Assembly: GCF_013085465.1 (NCBI RefSeq)
Contig: NZ_CP049838.1
Span: 3,038,001-3,102,000, forward strand
Source of the DNA: Streptomyces asoensis
GTDB lineage: Bacteria; Actinomycetota; Actinomycetes; Streptomycetales; Streptomycetaceae
Direction: 5' to 3'
DNA length: 64,000 nucleotides
Shown: positions 7,822 to 16,756 of the stretch, piece by piece
How the letters are laid out: every line of letters starts with the position of its first letter
Position numbering within the stretch: the first letter of the stretch is position 1
Notes under the pieces: model-generated
What the model saw: the letters and a program-made list of their open reading frames with translations, nothing else
What the model was told of the DNA's origin: nothing
Databases searched by the model: none
Position numbers and translations under genes: made by a program

Positions 7822-8859
7822 ATGAGACTTCTGGTGCTGGGTGGTACGGAGTTCGTGGGACGGGCCGTCGTCGAGGCGGCCCTCGGGCGCGGCTGGGACG
7901 TGACGGTCTTCAACCGGGGGCGGCACACCGCCGTCCCCGGTACCCGGTCGCTGACCGGTGACCGCACCGCGCCCGGCGGTCTCGACGCCCTGGCCGAGGG
8001 CGACTGGGACGCCGTCGTCGACACCTGGTCGGCGGCGCCCCGCGCGGTGCAGGAGGCGGCGCGGCTGCTGCGGGGCCGCGCCCGCCGGTATGTGTACGTG
8101 TCGAGCTGCTCGGTGTACGCCTGGGCCCCGCCCGCCGGGTACGCCGAGGACGCGCCCGTCGTCGAGGGCGCCGAGTCCGACGCCGAACAGAGCGACTACG
8201 CCCGGGACAAGCGCGGCGGCGAGCTGGCCGTCGTCGACGCCTTCGGCGCGGAGACTTCCGTCCTCGTACGGGCCGGGCTGATCCTCGGCCCGTACGAGAA
8301 CGTCGGACGGCTGCCCTGGTGGCTGACCCGGATCGCCCGCGGCGGCCCGGTCCTCGCGCCCGGCCCGCGCGAGCTGCCCTTGCAGTACGTGGACGTCCGC
8401 GATCTCGCCGAGTGGATCCTCGGCGCGGTCGAGCAAGAGCTGAGCGGGCCGTACAACCTGATGAGCCCGCAGGGACACGCGACCATGGGCGAGCTGCTGG
8501 AGGCGTGCGTGCGAGCCACCGGCTCGGACGCCGAACTGCGGTGGACGGCACCGGAGATCATCCTCGACGCGGGCATCGAGCCGTGGACCGAGCTGCCCGT
8601 GTGGGTGCCGCCGGGCACCGACATGCACGACGCCCTGCACGCGGCCGACGTCTCACGGGCGGTGGCGGCGGGGCTGTCCTGCCGTCCCGTCGAGGAGACC
8701 GTCGCCGCCACCTGGGGCTGGCTGAGGTCGATCGGCGGTACGGCGCCGCAGCGTCCGGACCGTACCCGCAAGGGCCTGGACCCGGAGGTGGAGGCGAAGG
8801 TGCTCGCGGCGGGCACCGGCGGGCCGGGCCCCGGAGGTGTACCTGGCACCACCCTCTGA
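7822..8859 (+). CDS. NAD-dependent epimerase/dehydratase family protein (extended SDR)
   Basis: This encodes 345 residues. The N-terminus MRLLVLGGTEFVG holds the glycine-rich NAD(P)-binding loop; VYVSSCSVYAW is the strand before the active site, and YARDK supplies the Tyr-x3-Lys pair. A later segment, QYVDVRDLAEWI, is the usual substrate-domain hallmark. The C-terminal about 35 residues (EVEAKVLAAGT onward) look disordered. Members act on nucleotide sugars or act as reductases; the substrate cannot be told from sequence. The gene stands 67 bp after the regulator gene and 53 bp before the kinase gene, on the same strand, but with no sign of functional linkage. Confidence 0.85.
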   Translation: MRLLVLGGTEFVGRAVVEAALGRGWDVTVFNRGRHTAVPGTRSLTGDRTAPGGLDALAEGDWDAVVDTWSAAPRAVQEAARLLRGRARRYVYVSSCSVYAWAPPAGYAEDAPVVEGAESDAEQSDYARDKRGGELAVVDAFGAETSVLVRAGLILGPYENVGRLPWWLTRIARGGPVLAPGPRELPLQYVDVRDLAEWILGAVEQELSGPYNLMSPQGHATMGELLEACVRATGSDAELRWTAPEIILDAGIEPWTELPVWVPPGTDMHDALHAADVSRAVAAGLSCRPVEETVAATWGWLRSIGGTAPQRPDRTRKGLDPEVEAKVLAAGTGGPGPGGVPGTTL

Positions 8860-8912
8860 CCGGGGGCGTCGGGCCAGTGACCGCCGGTCCGCGCCTCGGC
8901 CAGACTGACGGC

Positions 8913-10193
8913 ATGAACACCAACACGAAGAGTGGCGAAGGCGGTTCGAGGGCGCGCGGGATGGTGCTCGCCGCCGGGCGGGGGCTCGCGCTGGCCGTCG
9001 GGTCGCTGCCGCTGAGCATCCTGGGCTTCTGCCTCTCCCTCGTGTCCATGGCCCTGATACCGATCGGGGTCGGGGCCCTCACCACGCCCTACGTGGTGAA
9101 GGGGGTACGCGCCTACGCCGAGCGGCGGCGGGCGCTCGCCGAGCGGTGGGGCGGGGTGCACATCCCGTCGGCGTACCGGCCTGCCCCCGAGACCGTCAAC
9201 CCGTTCAGGCGCACCTACGCGCTGCTGCGCGACCCGGCGACCTGGCGGGACCTGCTGTGGCTCCTGGTGGACATCCCGGCCGGGTTCCTGACCGCCCTGC
9301 TGCCGGCCGTCCTGGTCTTCTATCCGATCGAGGGGCTGGCGCTGCCGGCCGGGCTGTGGCGGGTGTACGTCGAGACGCCCGGCGTCGCGTACTGGTACGG
9401 CTTCGTGCCGGTCACCGACCGGACGTCCGCGTTCGGCGCCGCCGCCCTGGGCGCCGTCCTCCTCGTCGTCGCCCACCGGTACGCCGTGCGCGTCCACCAG
9501 GTCCACTTCCTCCTCACCAAGGCCATGCTCACCCCGAGCCAGGCCGAACTGGCCGAGCGGGTACGGGTGTTGACGGAGACCCGGCGGGACGCCGTGGACA
9601 CCTCGGCCGCCGAACTGCGTCGCATCGAGCGGGATCTGCACGACGGCGCCCAGGCCCGGCTGGTGGCGATGGGCATGGACCTCGGCACCGTCGAGATGCT
9701 CGTCGACAAGGATCCGGAGAAGGCCAAGGCACTGCTCGCGCAGGCCCGCCAGTCGTCCGCCGAGGCGCTCTCCGAGCTGCGCGACCTGGTGCGCGGCATC
9801 CACCCGCCGGTGCTGGCCGAGCGTGGACTCGGCGACGCCGTACGGGCGTTGGCGCTGCGGCTGCCGGTCACCACCGAGGTGAGCGTCGAGCTCGAGGGCG
9901 GCCGGGTGGACGCGCCCGTGGAGTCGGCGGCCTACTTCGCGGTGAGCGAGCTGCTCACCAACGCGGTCAAGCACTCCGGCGCCGGCCGGATCTGGGTCGA
10001 CCTCCATCACGGGGCGGGCCGGCTGCGGATCTCGGTCACCGACGACGGCACCGGCGGCGCGGCGATCGGGGCCGGCTCGGGCCTCGCCGGCGTCGAGCGG
10101 CGACTGGGTACATTCGACGGCGTCCTGGCCGTCAGCTCCCCTGCCGGCGGTCCCACCATGGTGACCATGGAGATCCCTTGCGTGTTGTCCTAG
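8913..10193 (+). CDS. Sensor histidine kinase (HisKA_3/NarL-partner type)
   Basis: This encodes 426 residues. The first about 200 form the Streptomyces 'putative sensor' domain with several membrane segments (about residues 25-55 and 105-175). The dimerisation box RRIERDLHDGAQARL places the phosphorylated His at about residue 243. The ATPase domain shows the N box (VSELLTNAVKHS), the G1 box DDGTGGA and a G2-like GSGLAGVERR. It phosphorylates the response regulator encoded directly after it, whose start overlaps this stop codon. The ATG at 8913 follows CAGACT by six bases, suggesting leaderless expression. The signal is unknown; related pairs sense envelope or antibiotic stress. Confidence 0.93.
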   Translation: MNTNTKSGEGGSRARGMVLAAGRGLALAVGSLPLSILGFCLSLVSMALIPIGVGALTTPYVVKGVRAYAERRRALAERWGGVHIPSAYRPAPETVNPFRRTYALLRDPATWRDLLWLLVDIPAGFLTALLPAVLVFYPIEGLALPAGLWRVYVETPGVAYWYGFVPVTDRTSAFGAAALGAVLLVVAHRYAVRVHQVHFLLTKAMLTPSQAELAERVRVLTETRRDAVDTSAAELRRIERDLHDGAQARLVAMGMDLGTVEMLVDKDPEKAKALLAQARQSSAEALSELRDLVRGIHPPVLAERGLGDAVRALALRLPVTTEVSVELEGGRVDAPVESAAYFAVSELLTNAVKHSGAGRIWVDLHHGAGRLRISVTDDGTGGAAIGAGSGLAGVERRLGTFDGVLAVSSPAGGPTMVTMEIPCVLS

Positions 10194-10834
10194 CCGAGGA
10201 CCTCTTCCTGCTGCGGGACGGTCTCGTCCGGCTGCTGGAGGCCTACGACTTCGAGATCGCCGCCGCCGTCGAGAGCGGGCCCGAACTGGAGCGGGCGCTC
10301 GCCGAACTGGAGCCGGACGTCGCCGTGGTCGACGTCCGGCTCCCGCCCACGCACACGGACGAGGGCCTCCAGTGCGCGCTCCAGGCCCGCCGCAGAAGGC
10401 CCGGGCTGCCGGTGCTCGTCCTCTCCCAGCACGTCGAGCAGCTGTACGCGCGCGAGCTGCTCGCCGACGGCACCGGCGGGATCGGCTATCTGCTGAAGGA
10501 CCGGGTGTTCGACGCGGAGCAGTTCGTGGACGCCGTACGGCGGGTCGCGGCCGGTGGCACGGCGATGGACCCGCAGGTGATCCAGCAGCTGCTGGCCCGG
10601 CGCTCGGGTGACGGGCAGGGGCCGGTGGACCGGCTCACTCCGCGCGAGCGGGAGGTGATGGAGCTGATGGCGCAAGGCCGGTCGAACGCGGCGATCGCGG
10701 GCAAACTGGTCGTCACCGAGCGAGCGGTCGCCAAACACACCGCGAACATTTTCGTGAAGCTGGGTTTGGAGGTCTCGGACGACGACAACCGCAGGGTGCT
10801 GGCGGTGCTGGCCTATCTGGACCGGGATCGCTGA
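10178..10834 (+). CDS. NarL/LuxR-family response regulator
   Basis: This encodes 218 residues. The receiver domain starts LRVVLAEDLFLLRDG with the acidic pair, and the phospho-acceptor Asp is at about residue 52 (VAVVDVRLP); GYLLKDRV carries the conserved Lys. The LuxR helix-turn-helix lies at about residues 150-205 (LTPREREVMELMAQG, then AVAKHTANIFVKLGL). The only in-frame start that gives a full receiver domain is TTG 10178, which has GGAGA four bases upstream and lies inside the end of the kinase gene, overlapping it by 16 bp. This overlap means translational coupling with the kinase. The targets are unknown. Confidence 0.92.
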   Translation: MRVVLAEDLFLLRDGLVRLLEAYDFEIAAAVESGPELERALAELEPDVAVVDVRLPPTHTDEGLQCALQARRRRPGLPVLVLSQHVEQLYARELLADGTGGIGYLLKDRVFDAEQFVDAVRRVAAGGTAMDPQVIQQLLARRSGDGQGPVDRLTPREREVMELMAQGRSNAAIAGKLVVTERAVAKHTANIFVKLGLEVSDDDNRRVLAVLAYLDRDR

Positions 10835-11011
10835 CCCAGCCAACTGCTGAGTTTTGTGAGGGTGTTGGGGTTGTTTTGTCGTACGGAGCTCTCATCAATT
10901 TCTGAGCGGGCTGAACACCTGTGAGGCGAGGTGCGTAAAGGAGGGGGCAGCTTCAGCTTCACTCCTGTCGGGCGCCTCGATGCTGCCCCGCAAGGAAGTC
11001 AGAGGAGTTCC
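10835..11011 (+). other. Leader region of the DUF1996 gene
   Basis: These 177 bp between the response regulator and the DUF1996 gene are T-rich around 10850-10905 and then contain a possible long-range stem: GGGGCAGC at about 10945 pairs with GCTGCCCC at about 10981. A clear AGAGGAG ribosome site at 11001 shows this gene has a true 5' untranslated region, unlike many neighbours. I could not match it to a known riboswitch. Confidence 0.35.
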
Positions 11012-12580
11012 ATGGGACGCAACATACGTAAACGCCGTTCGTCGATGGCCACGAAGGCCGTGGCAGCATCGGCGGCCCTAGCGCTCGGCGGGGGCGGGCT
11101 GATCTGGGCGAACTTCTACGCTTCGGCGCACGAGTCGAACTCGGGCCAGAACTCGACCAAGGCCGCCACGGCGGCCGCCCAGGTCGCCACCATCTCCTGC
11201 CCGGATGTGGGGCAGAAGCTGACGAACGTACCCAACGGGGCGAAACAGGGCGTCGCGACCGAGCTGGCCAACCTCGACAAGCAGATCACCGAGGCCTACA
11301 CCCGGCTCGCCTCCACGCGTCAGGCCCAGACGAACGACGCCAGCTTCGTGCAGAACGCGATCACCGGCCCCCTCAAGGAGAAGCGCGCCGCCACGATCGA
11401 CCGGATCCGCATCAACATCCAGCGCTCCGGTGGCCAGTTCAACAGCTCGCTGAGCCAGTTGGCGGCCTGCACCACGCAGGCGGCGAACACCAACGCCGGC
11501 CAGGCGGGCAACGGCCAGCAGAACAACAACAACGGCCAGAACAACAATGGCAACCAGAACAACGGTGGCCAGAACAACGGTGGCCAGAACAACGGCGGCC
11601 AGCAGAACAACGGCAACGCCGGTCAGGCGCAGAACGGCCAGGGCGGCAACGGCCCGGTCGCCGCGGACTTCGTGGACATCACGAAGGCCCAGGCCAACGC
11701 ACAGCTGGGCGTGGGCGCGAACGGTGCCGCCGTCAACGGCAACAGCGGTTCCCGGGGCACCTTCACCTCGAGCTGCGGCACCAACGGGAACGACAACCAC
11801 AACACGGACAACGTGATCGTCGCCCCCGGTGTCACCAACGGCGCGCACCACCTGCACGACTACGTCGGCAACCAGAACAACGACGCGTTCGCGAGCGACC
11901 AGGAGCTGGCGGGAGCCGGCACCAGCTGCCAGAACCAGGGCGACAAGTCCTCGTACTTCTGGCCGGTACTGCGTGTCCAGGACGGCTCGCAGGACTTCGA
12001 CCAGAACAACGACGGCGGTGGCAAGGAAGGCAACGTCGGCAAGATCCTCCAGCCCGCCCAGGCGCAGATCAAGTTCGTCGGCAACAAGAAGGGCAAGGTC
12101 GTCGCGATGCCGACGGCCCTGCGCATCATCACCGGTGACGCGAAGGCCTTCGTCAACGGCAACGCCAACGCGAACGTGAACTGGAGCTGCACCGGCTTCG
12201 AGAACAAGGTGCAGCTGGAGGCGCAGTACCCGATCTGCCCGCAGGGCAGCCAGGTGGTGCGGACGACCAACTTCCAGAGCTGCTGGGACGGTCAGAACAT
12301 CGACAGCGCCAACCACCGCACGCACGTGGCCTTCGCCCAGGCCGACGGCACCTGCGCCAACGGCTTCAAGGCGATCCCCCAGCTCCAGGTCCGGCTCGTC
12401 TACAACGTTCCGGCCCCGAAGCTCCAGAACGGGACCGTCGTGCAGCCCTACGCGGTGGACAGCTTCCCGGAGAACCTGCACAAGCCGATCACCGACCACA
12501 ACGACTTCATCAACTTCTTCTCCACGAACCTGATGAACAAGATGGTCAACTGCATCAACACCGGCAAGAAGTGCAAGTGA
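11012..12580 (+). CDS. Secreted DUF1996 protein with Asn/Gln-rich linker
   Basis: This encodes 522 residues. A signal peptide (basic [11 protein letters not shown], then a hydrophobic stretch to about residue 35) is followed by a helical region of about 110 residues bounded by cysteines (TISCPDVG and LAACTTQ). An 'NNGGQ'-type low-complexity linker occupies about residues 165-212, and then comes DUF1996: [14 protein letters not shown], the His cluster [29 protein letters not shown] and [14 protein letters not shown]1996 proteins are secreted and common in actinobacteria and fungi; the function is unknown, and the conserved His and Asp residues suggest metal binding or hydrolysis. AGAGGAG precedes the ATG and a strong hairpin follows the stop. 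Confidence 0.88.
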   Translation: MGRNIRKRRSSMATKAVAASAALALGGGGLIWANFYASAHESNSGQNSTKAATAAAQVATISCPDVGQKLTNVPNGAKQGVATELANLDKQITEAYTRLASTRQAQTNDASFVQNAITGPLKEKRAATIDRIRINIQRSGGQFNSSLSQLAACTTQAANTNAGQAGNGQQNNNNGQNNNGNQNNGGQNNGGQNNGGQQNNGNAGQAQNGQGGNGPVAADFVDITKAQANAQLGVGANGAAVNGNSGSRGTFTSSCGTNGNDNHNTDNVIVAPGVTNGAHHLHDYVGNQNNDAFASDQELAGAGTSCQNQGDKSSYFWPVLRVQDGSQDFDQNNDGGGKEGNVGKILQPAQAQIKFVGNKKGKVVAMPTALRIITGDAKAFVNGNANANVNWSCTGFENKVQLEAQYPICPQGSQVVRTTNFQSCWDGQNIDSANHRTHVAFAQADGTCANGFKAIPQLQVRLVYNVPAPKLQNGTVVQPYAVDSFPENLHKPITDHNDFINFFSTNLMNKMVNCINTGKKCK

Positions 12581-12612
12581 CCCGCTGAGCGGGCCGCCCG
12601 GTAAAGCCGACT

Positions 12613-12653
12613 GAGAAGGCCGGCGGTGAGGATTCCTCACCGCCGGCCTTCTC
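12613..12653. terminator. Bidirectional hairpin between convergent genes
   Basis: A 20-bp perfect stem (12613-12632 with 12634-12653, outer GAGAAGGCCGGC) lies between the DUF1996 gene and the convergent lipoprotein gene, so it can end transcription from both sides. Confidence 0.88.
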
Positions 12654-12702
12654 GTGTTCTCCGCGTGCGCGGGACGCGCTGTGTGCGCGGGATCCGATCG
12701 GG

Positions 12703-13143
12703 TCAGTGACCGGAGTGCGAAGCGCTTTCGGAGGGCTCGCCCGACACATGCGCGGAGTGGTCCGTGCCCTCCTCGATGTCACCGCCGAGGGTCTTCCGCA
12801 GCGCCGTCACGGTGCTGGTCTCCTCACCCACGGCGATCCACTTGCGGCCGACCAGGTAGTGGCCGCCGTAGTCCTTGGCCCCGTTGATCCACTCGCGCTG
12901 ACCGCGGTCGGTGGCGAAGGTCAGCAGGATGAACTTGCCGTCGGCGTTCTTGCAGAGGGCCTGGCGGAGTTCGTCGGCGTCGGTCTGCATGTCGGGCGTG
13001 CACTTCACCTCGGCGGCCAGGTGCTCCAGGCTGCCGGTCGCCGTCACCGGGACGGTCTCCTCGGCCCCGTCGGAACCACAGCCCGTCAGCACCAGCGCCG
13101 CCGCGGCGGCGGCCACCGCGAGCATCGGTCGGGTCATCATCAT
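12703..13143 (-). CDS. Secreted lipoprotein of unknown function
   Basis: This encodes 146 residues. A GGGAGG site sits five bases before ATG 13143, the first of three consecutive ATG codons. The lipoprotein signal MTRPMLAVAAAAAALVLTGC ends in the lipobox LTGC, giving a lipid-anchored outer-surface protein. The mature part contains two cysteines (EVKCTPD and QALCKNA), a compact domain with TFATDRGQREWING and YLVGRKWIAVG, and an Asp/Ser/His-rich C-terminal tail (HSAHVSGEPSESASHSGH). It resembles small Streptomyces lipoproteins with no assigned role; the His-rich tail could bind metal, but this is speculation. Confidence 0.8.
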   Translation of the reverse strand: MMMTRPMLAVAAAAAALVLTGCGSDGAEETVPVTATGSLEHLAAEVKCTPDMQTDADELRQALCKNADGKFILLTFATDRGQREWINGAKDYGGHYLVGRKWIAVGEETSTVTALRKTLGGDIEEGTDHSAHVSGEPSESASHSGH

Positions 13144-13243
13144 CCGTTCCTCCCTGCAAGAGCCTCGCACTGGATACGGCTCTCACGCGCGGTGCGCTCA
13201 AAATACCCGGGCCCGGTGGGGACACCCGTGCGAGAGTGTGCCG

Positions 13244-13747
13244 GTGAACCAAGACTGGGAAGATCGCGTGACCGCCGCCTGGGCCGGCTTCGACGAGTAT
13301 CCGGAGGAGCGGGCGGCGGAGTTCCGGGCCGTGATCGACAAGCTGGTCGCCGAACTCCCCGAAGACAGTCCGCTGGGCCTGTTCGAGCGGGCCTGCGCCT
13401 GGGACTCGACCGGCCACTCGGACCGGGCCGCCCCGCTGTACCGGGACGCGCTCGCGCGCGGGCTGAGCGAGGAGAGCGGCTACAAGGGCAGACGAGCCAA
13501 GATCCAACTCTCCAGCTCCCTCCGCAACATCGGCCAGGCGGAAGAGGGCGTCAAGCTGCTGACCCCCGAACTGGACGCCCCCTCCGACGAGTTGGACGAC
13601 GCCGTACGCGCCTGTCTGGCCCTGTGCCTGTCGAGCCTCGGCCGCGACCGCGAGGGCCTGTCCCTGGTGCTCGGCGCCCTGGCCCCCCATCTGCCGCGCT
13701 ACCAGCGGTCGATGGCCAACTACGCGAGGGCGCTCCGGGAGGACTGA
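13244..13747 (+). CDS. Small tetratricopeptide-repeat protein
   Basis: This encodes 167 residues. The sequence matches the TPR_5-type proteins of actinobacteria: paired helices AEFRAVIDKLVAELP, GLFERACAWDSTGHSDRAAPLYRDAL and KIQLSSSLRNIGQAEEGVKLL, then RACLALCLSSLGRDREGLSLVLGAL. It has no signal or enzyme motif and is probably a protein-binding module. GTG 13244 is taken as start because GAGAGT at 13232-13237 fits a leaderless -10; GTG 13238, two codons earlier, is also possible. The gene is divergent from the lipoprotein gene, with about 100 bp between them holding both promoters. Confidence 0.82.
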   Translation: MNQDWEDRVTAAWAGFDEYPEERAAEFRAVIDKLVAELPEDSPLGLFERACAWDSTGHSDRAAPLYRDALARGLSEESGYKGRRAKIQLSSSLRNIGQAEEGVKLLTPELDAPSDELDDAVRACLALCLSSLGRDREGLSLVLGALAPHLPRYQRSMANYARALRED

Positions 13748-13791
13748 CCCGCCCGGGGTGACCATCCACCGTTTCGCTCGTTCTGCTGGGC

Positions 13792-15735
13792 GTGCAGTCA
13801 CAGGATGTCGCCCCGCGCCCCGCACCCGGATCCTCCGCCGACCGGTCCGTCGACGTCGAGCAGGCCGAGGCCGCGCTCGTCGAGCACTACCCGCGGCTCG
13901 TCCGGCTCGCCTATCTGGTGCTGCCCCCCGGCCTCGGCCGCAGCCGGCGCGTCCTGACCGCCCACGCCCTCGCCCAGCGCGCCCTGCCCCGCGGCAGCGC
14001 CTCGACCCCCGTCATCCCGGCCCAGAACGGGGGCGCGGGAGACGGCCGGGACGGCGACCCCGGGTACGCCTACATCCGCCTCCAGGTGGTGCGCACGGCA
14101 CTGGAGGCGGGGCTGCCGCTGCGGCTCCGGGCCCGGCCCAAGCGCGCGCAGCTCCCGCCGCTGCTCCCCCAGGTGTGGGGGCTGCGGCTCTTCCCCCGCT
14201 CCGGCGGCGCCGACGAGCTCGCCCTGGACCAGCGCCTGGCCACCCTGTCGGGCCCGGCCCGGGCCGCCTACGTGCTGCGCGGTCTGGAGCGGCTCCCCGA
14301 CGGCGACGTCCGCGAGGTGCTGACCGGGTCCGGCGTCGCGGACGCCGAGGTGACGGCGGCGCTGCGTGAGGCCGACCAGGTCCCGGCCGCCCAGTACGCC
14401 CTGCTCGACTCCCCCGAGTTCGACGCCTGCTTGCTCCAGGCCCGGCCCACCGATCTGATGCGCCGCCGCCGGCACACCAGGGCCGCGCTGGCCGCCGCGG
14501 CCGCGCTCGCGGTGTGCGGCGCCCTGGTCGCGCTGCCCGGCGGCGGCTGGGGACCCGACGGCGCGGCCGCCCCGCCGTACGCGCAGAACCCGGCCGCCGA
14601 GGCCGCCCTCGACCCCGGGCGGCTGGTGAAGGTGTCCCCCGCCGCCTGGAAGACCTCCGCGCGCACCGACTTCTCCGTCTGGCCCGCGCGCGGCCCCCTC
14701 ATCCGCGACAGCGCGCTGCTGCGCCGCGCCCTCGCCGTCTGGGCCCGTCCCGGGAAGGCCGTGCACGTCTCCGCCACCCCGGACACCCCGTTCGGCGGCC
14801 CCGCCGGACCGCCCCAGCTCCTCTACGCGGGCGAGGTCGACAACGCGCGCGTGGTGATCCTCTACGACGGTCTGCGCATCGCCCGCTACGCCGAGCCGAA
14901 GGACGGCACCGCCGGGGCGGCCCTCGACTTCGCGCGGGTCGACGGCGCGACCGGCGCCGAGGCGGGCGCGCTGGTGCTGGGCCGGGCGGACGGCAACGTG
15001 CGCTATCTGACGGCGCCCTGGGTGACGAAGGCCGGCGAGCGCGACCTGTCGAAGCCGGGCGCCGGGGTGATGGACCTGACGCTGACCGACGGGATCACCT
15101 CGCCGCTGGCCAGCCCGGCCACCCACACCGGCACGTGCACGACATGGAACGTGCTCCAGCTGACGGACGCCTCCGGCACCCAGCTGCTCAGCGACCTGGG
15201 CGAGCTCGTTCCCGCCCGTCTCACCGCGGGGCGCCCGGCCGCGCCCAAGGAGGCGAGCGGCGCGGCGGCGCTGCGGACCTGGGCGCCGTTCGCCTGCTCG
15301 CTGGCCGACGCCCGCGGACAGGGCGTACGGACGGTCAACGCCTGGGGCTACACCCGGCAGCAGCTGCCCGACGCGAGCGGAGCGGCGACCTGGGTGTGCA
15401 CCCGGGCCGAGACCTGGCGGGGCGACGGAAGCAGGGTGCTGGCCCAGTTCCACACGCCGGGCGGGCTCTTCGGGGCGGCCGTGGCGAAGGCCGGGGACGT
15501 ACCGGCGTGCGGGCCGCGCGATCCGCATGTGCTGGCCGGGGTGCTGTGGAAGTCGAAGGGCGGCGACTGGTACCTCCTCGCGGCCGGCGACAAGGCGACG
15601 GCGTCCGTCCGGGCGACGGGCGGGGTGACCGGGTCCGGGCAGGGCAACCTGCTGGCGGTGCCGACGAAGCAGGGCGCGCAGGCCGGCCTGGAGGGCAGGC
15701 TGAAGGACGGGCGGTCGATCAGCGGACTGCGCTGA
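13792..15735 (+). CDS. Sigma-factor-like N-terminus fused to a membrane-anchored outer domain
   Basis: This encodes 647 residues. The first about 215 look like an ECF sigma-factor shape without all hallmarks: AEAALVEHYPRLVRLAYLVLP resembles region 2.1, and LSGPARAAYVLRGLERLPDGDVREVL resembles region 4. A basic patch (MRRRRHTR) and one membrane helix at about residues 225-246 follow, then an outer domain of about 400 residues with paired cysteines (GTCTTWN, FACSLAD, WVCTRAE, PACGPRD). So a possibly DNA- or RNA-polymerase-facing module is tethered to an external sensor-like part. The protein type is conserved in Streptomyces without assigned function. The GTG 13792 start has only a weak ribosome site and is moderately certain. 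Confidence 0.7.
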   Translation: MQSQDVAPRPAPGSSADRSVDVEQAEAALVEHYPRLVRLAYLVLPPGLGRSRRVLTAHALAQRALPRGSASTPVIPAQNGGAGDGRDGDPGYAYIRLQVVRTALEAGLPLRLRARPKRAQLPPLLPQVWGLRLFPRSGGADELALDQRLATLSGPARAAYVLRGLERLPDGDVREVLTGSGVADAEVTAALREADQVPAAQYALLDSPEFDACLLQARPTDLMRRRRHTRAALAAAAALAVCGALVALPGGGWGPDGAAAPPYAQNPAAEAALDPGRLVKVSPAAWKTSARTDFSVWPARGPLIRDSALLRRALAVWARPGKAVHVSATPDTPFGGPAGPPQLLYAGEVDNARVVILYDGLRIARYAEPKDGTAGAALDFARVDGATGAEAGALVLGRADGNVRYLTAPWVTKAGERDLSKPGAGVMDLTLTDGITSPLASPATHTGTCTTWNVLQLTDASGTQLLSDLGELVPARLTAGRPAAPKEASGAAALRTWAPFACSLADARGQGVRTVNAWGYTRQQLPDASGAATWVCTRAETWRGDGSRVLAQFHTPGGLFGAAVAKAGDVPACGPRDPHVLAGVLWKSKGGDWYLLAAGDKATASVRATGGVTGSGQGNLLAVPTKQGAQAGLEGRLKDGRSISGLR

Positions 15736-15853
15736 CACATCGGCGGGCACATCGGTCGGGCGAGCCGGGTGGCCGGGTCGGGTGAGCCAAGTCGTGCGGG
15801 CGAGTTGTCGCACAGGGGTTCACCCCCGCCCTACCCGTCAGTACATTGACACC

Positions 15854-16756
15854 ATGTCTAACAAGCCCGAGGGGCGGCCGGACGAGCGTGTCACGCTCAA
15901 GGCACGCAAGGTGTCCTTCTCCTGGGAGGGCACCCCGCTGCACTGGGTACCGGGGGACCCGTTCGCCACGCACACCATCAACGTGCTGCATCTGCTGCTG
16001 CCGGCCGGTGAGCGCTGGTTCGTGCACGTCTACCGGCAGGTGCTGCCGTACATCCGGGACGAGCGGCTGCGCGAGGACGTCATCGGGTTCATCGGGCAGG
16101 AGGCGATGCACTCCCAGGCCCACGACGAGGTGCTGCCGCATCTGCGGGAGCAGGGGCTCGACCCGACGCCGTACACCGCGCAGGTCGACTGGTTCTTCGA
16201 GAAGCTCCTCGGTGACCGGATCCTGCCGCCCGGCCGGGCCCGGCGCTGGTGGCTGATGGAGCGGGTGGCGCTGATCGCCGCCATCGAGCACTACACCGCG
16301 TTCCTCGGCGACTGGGTGCTGAACGCCGGGGAGCTCGACCGGCGGGGCGCCGACCCGACCATGCTGGACCTGCTGCGCTGGCACGGGGCCGAGGAGGTCG
16401 AGCACCGCTCCGTCGCCTTCGACCTCTTCACACACGTCGACGGCGGCTACCGGCGGCGGGTGCGGACCTGGGCGACGGCGTTCGCGGCGCTGGTGTTCCT
16501 GTGGCAGCGCGGGACCCGCTTCTTCATGGAGAACGACCCGACCCTGACCGACGGCCGCGCCTCCTTCAAGGACTTCTACGTCCGCGGCAGACGGGGCACG
16601 CTGCCCGCGACCGGCGACCTGCTGAGGTCGGTCCCGCGCTATCTGAGCCGTGCGTACCACCCCTCGCAGGAGGGCTCCACCGAGCAGGCGGTCGCCTATC
16701 TCGCCTCCTCCCCCGCCGCGCTGGCCGCGCTCGCCGCGGAGGAGGGGGCGTCGTGA
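15854..16756 (+). CDS. Metal-dependent hydrolase family protein (PF10118, diiron-like)
   Basis: This encodes 300 residues. The sequence fits the 'predicted metal-dependent hydrolase' family: GFIGQEAMHSQAHDEV and WHGAEEVEHRSVAFD provide ExxH-type ligands like those of ferritin-like diiron proteins, with an intervening helix AIEHYTAFLGDW. Some relatives are regarded as possible fatty-acyl or hydrocarbon-modifying diiron enzymes. TACATT (15842-15847) six bases before ATG 15854 suggests a leaderless start; a longer frame exists but lacks support. The stop overlaps the start of the reductase gene by four bases (GTGA), which strongly suggests that the reductase supplies electrons to this protein. 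The substrate is unknown. Confidence 0.85.
   Translation: MSNKPEGRPDERVTLKARKVSFSWEGTPLHWVPGDPFATHTINVLHLLLPAGERWFVHVYRQVLPYIRDERLREDVIGFIGQEAMHSQAHDEVLPHLREQGLDPTPYTAQVDWFFEKLLGDRILPPGRARRWWLMERVALIAAIEHYTAFLGDWVLNAGELDRRGADPTMLDLLRWHGAEEVEHRSVAFDLFTHVDGGYRRRVRTWATAFAALVFLWQRGTRFFMENDPTLTDGRASFKDFYVRGRRGTLPATGDLLRSVPRYLSRAYHPSQEGSTEQAVAYLASSPAALAALAAEEGAS

Noticed and set aside
10945..10990. c-di-AMP (ydaO) riboswitch before the DUF1996 gene
   Set aside because: Only a single long-range stem is seen; the conserved ydaO core bases could not be found.
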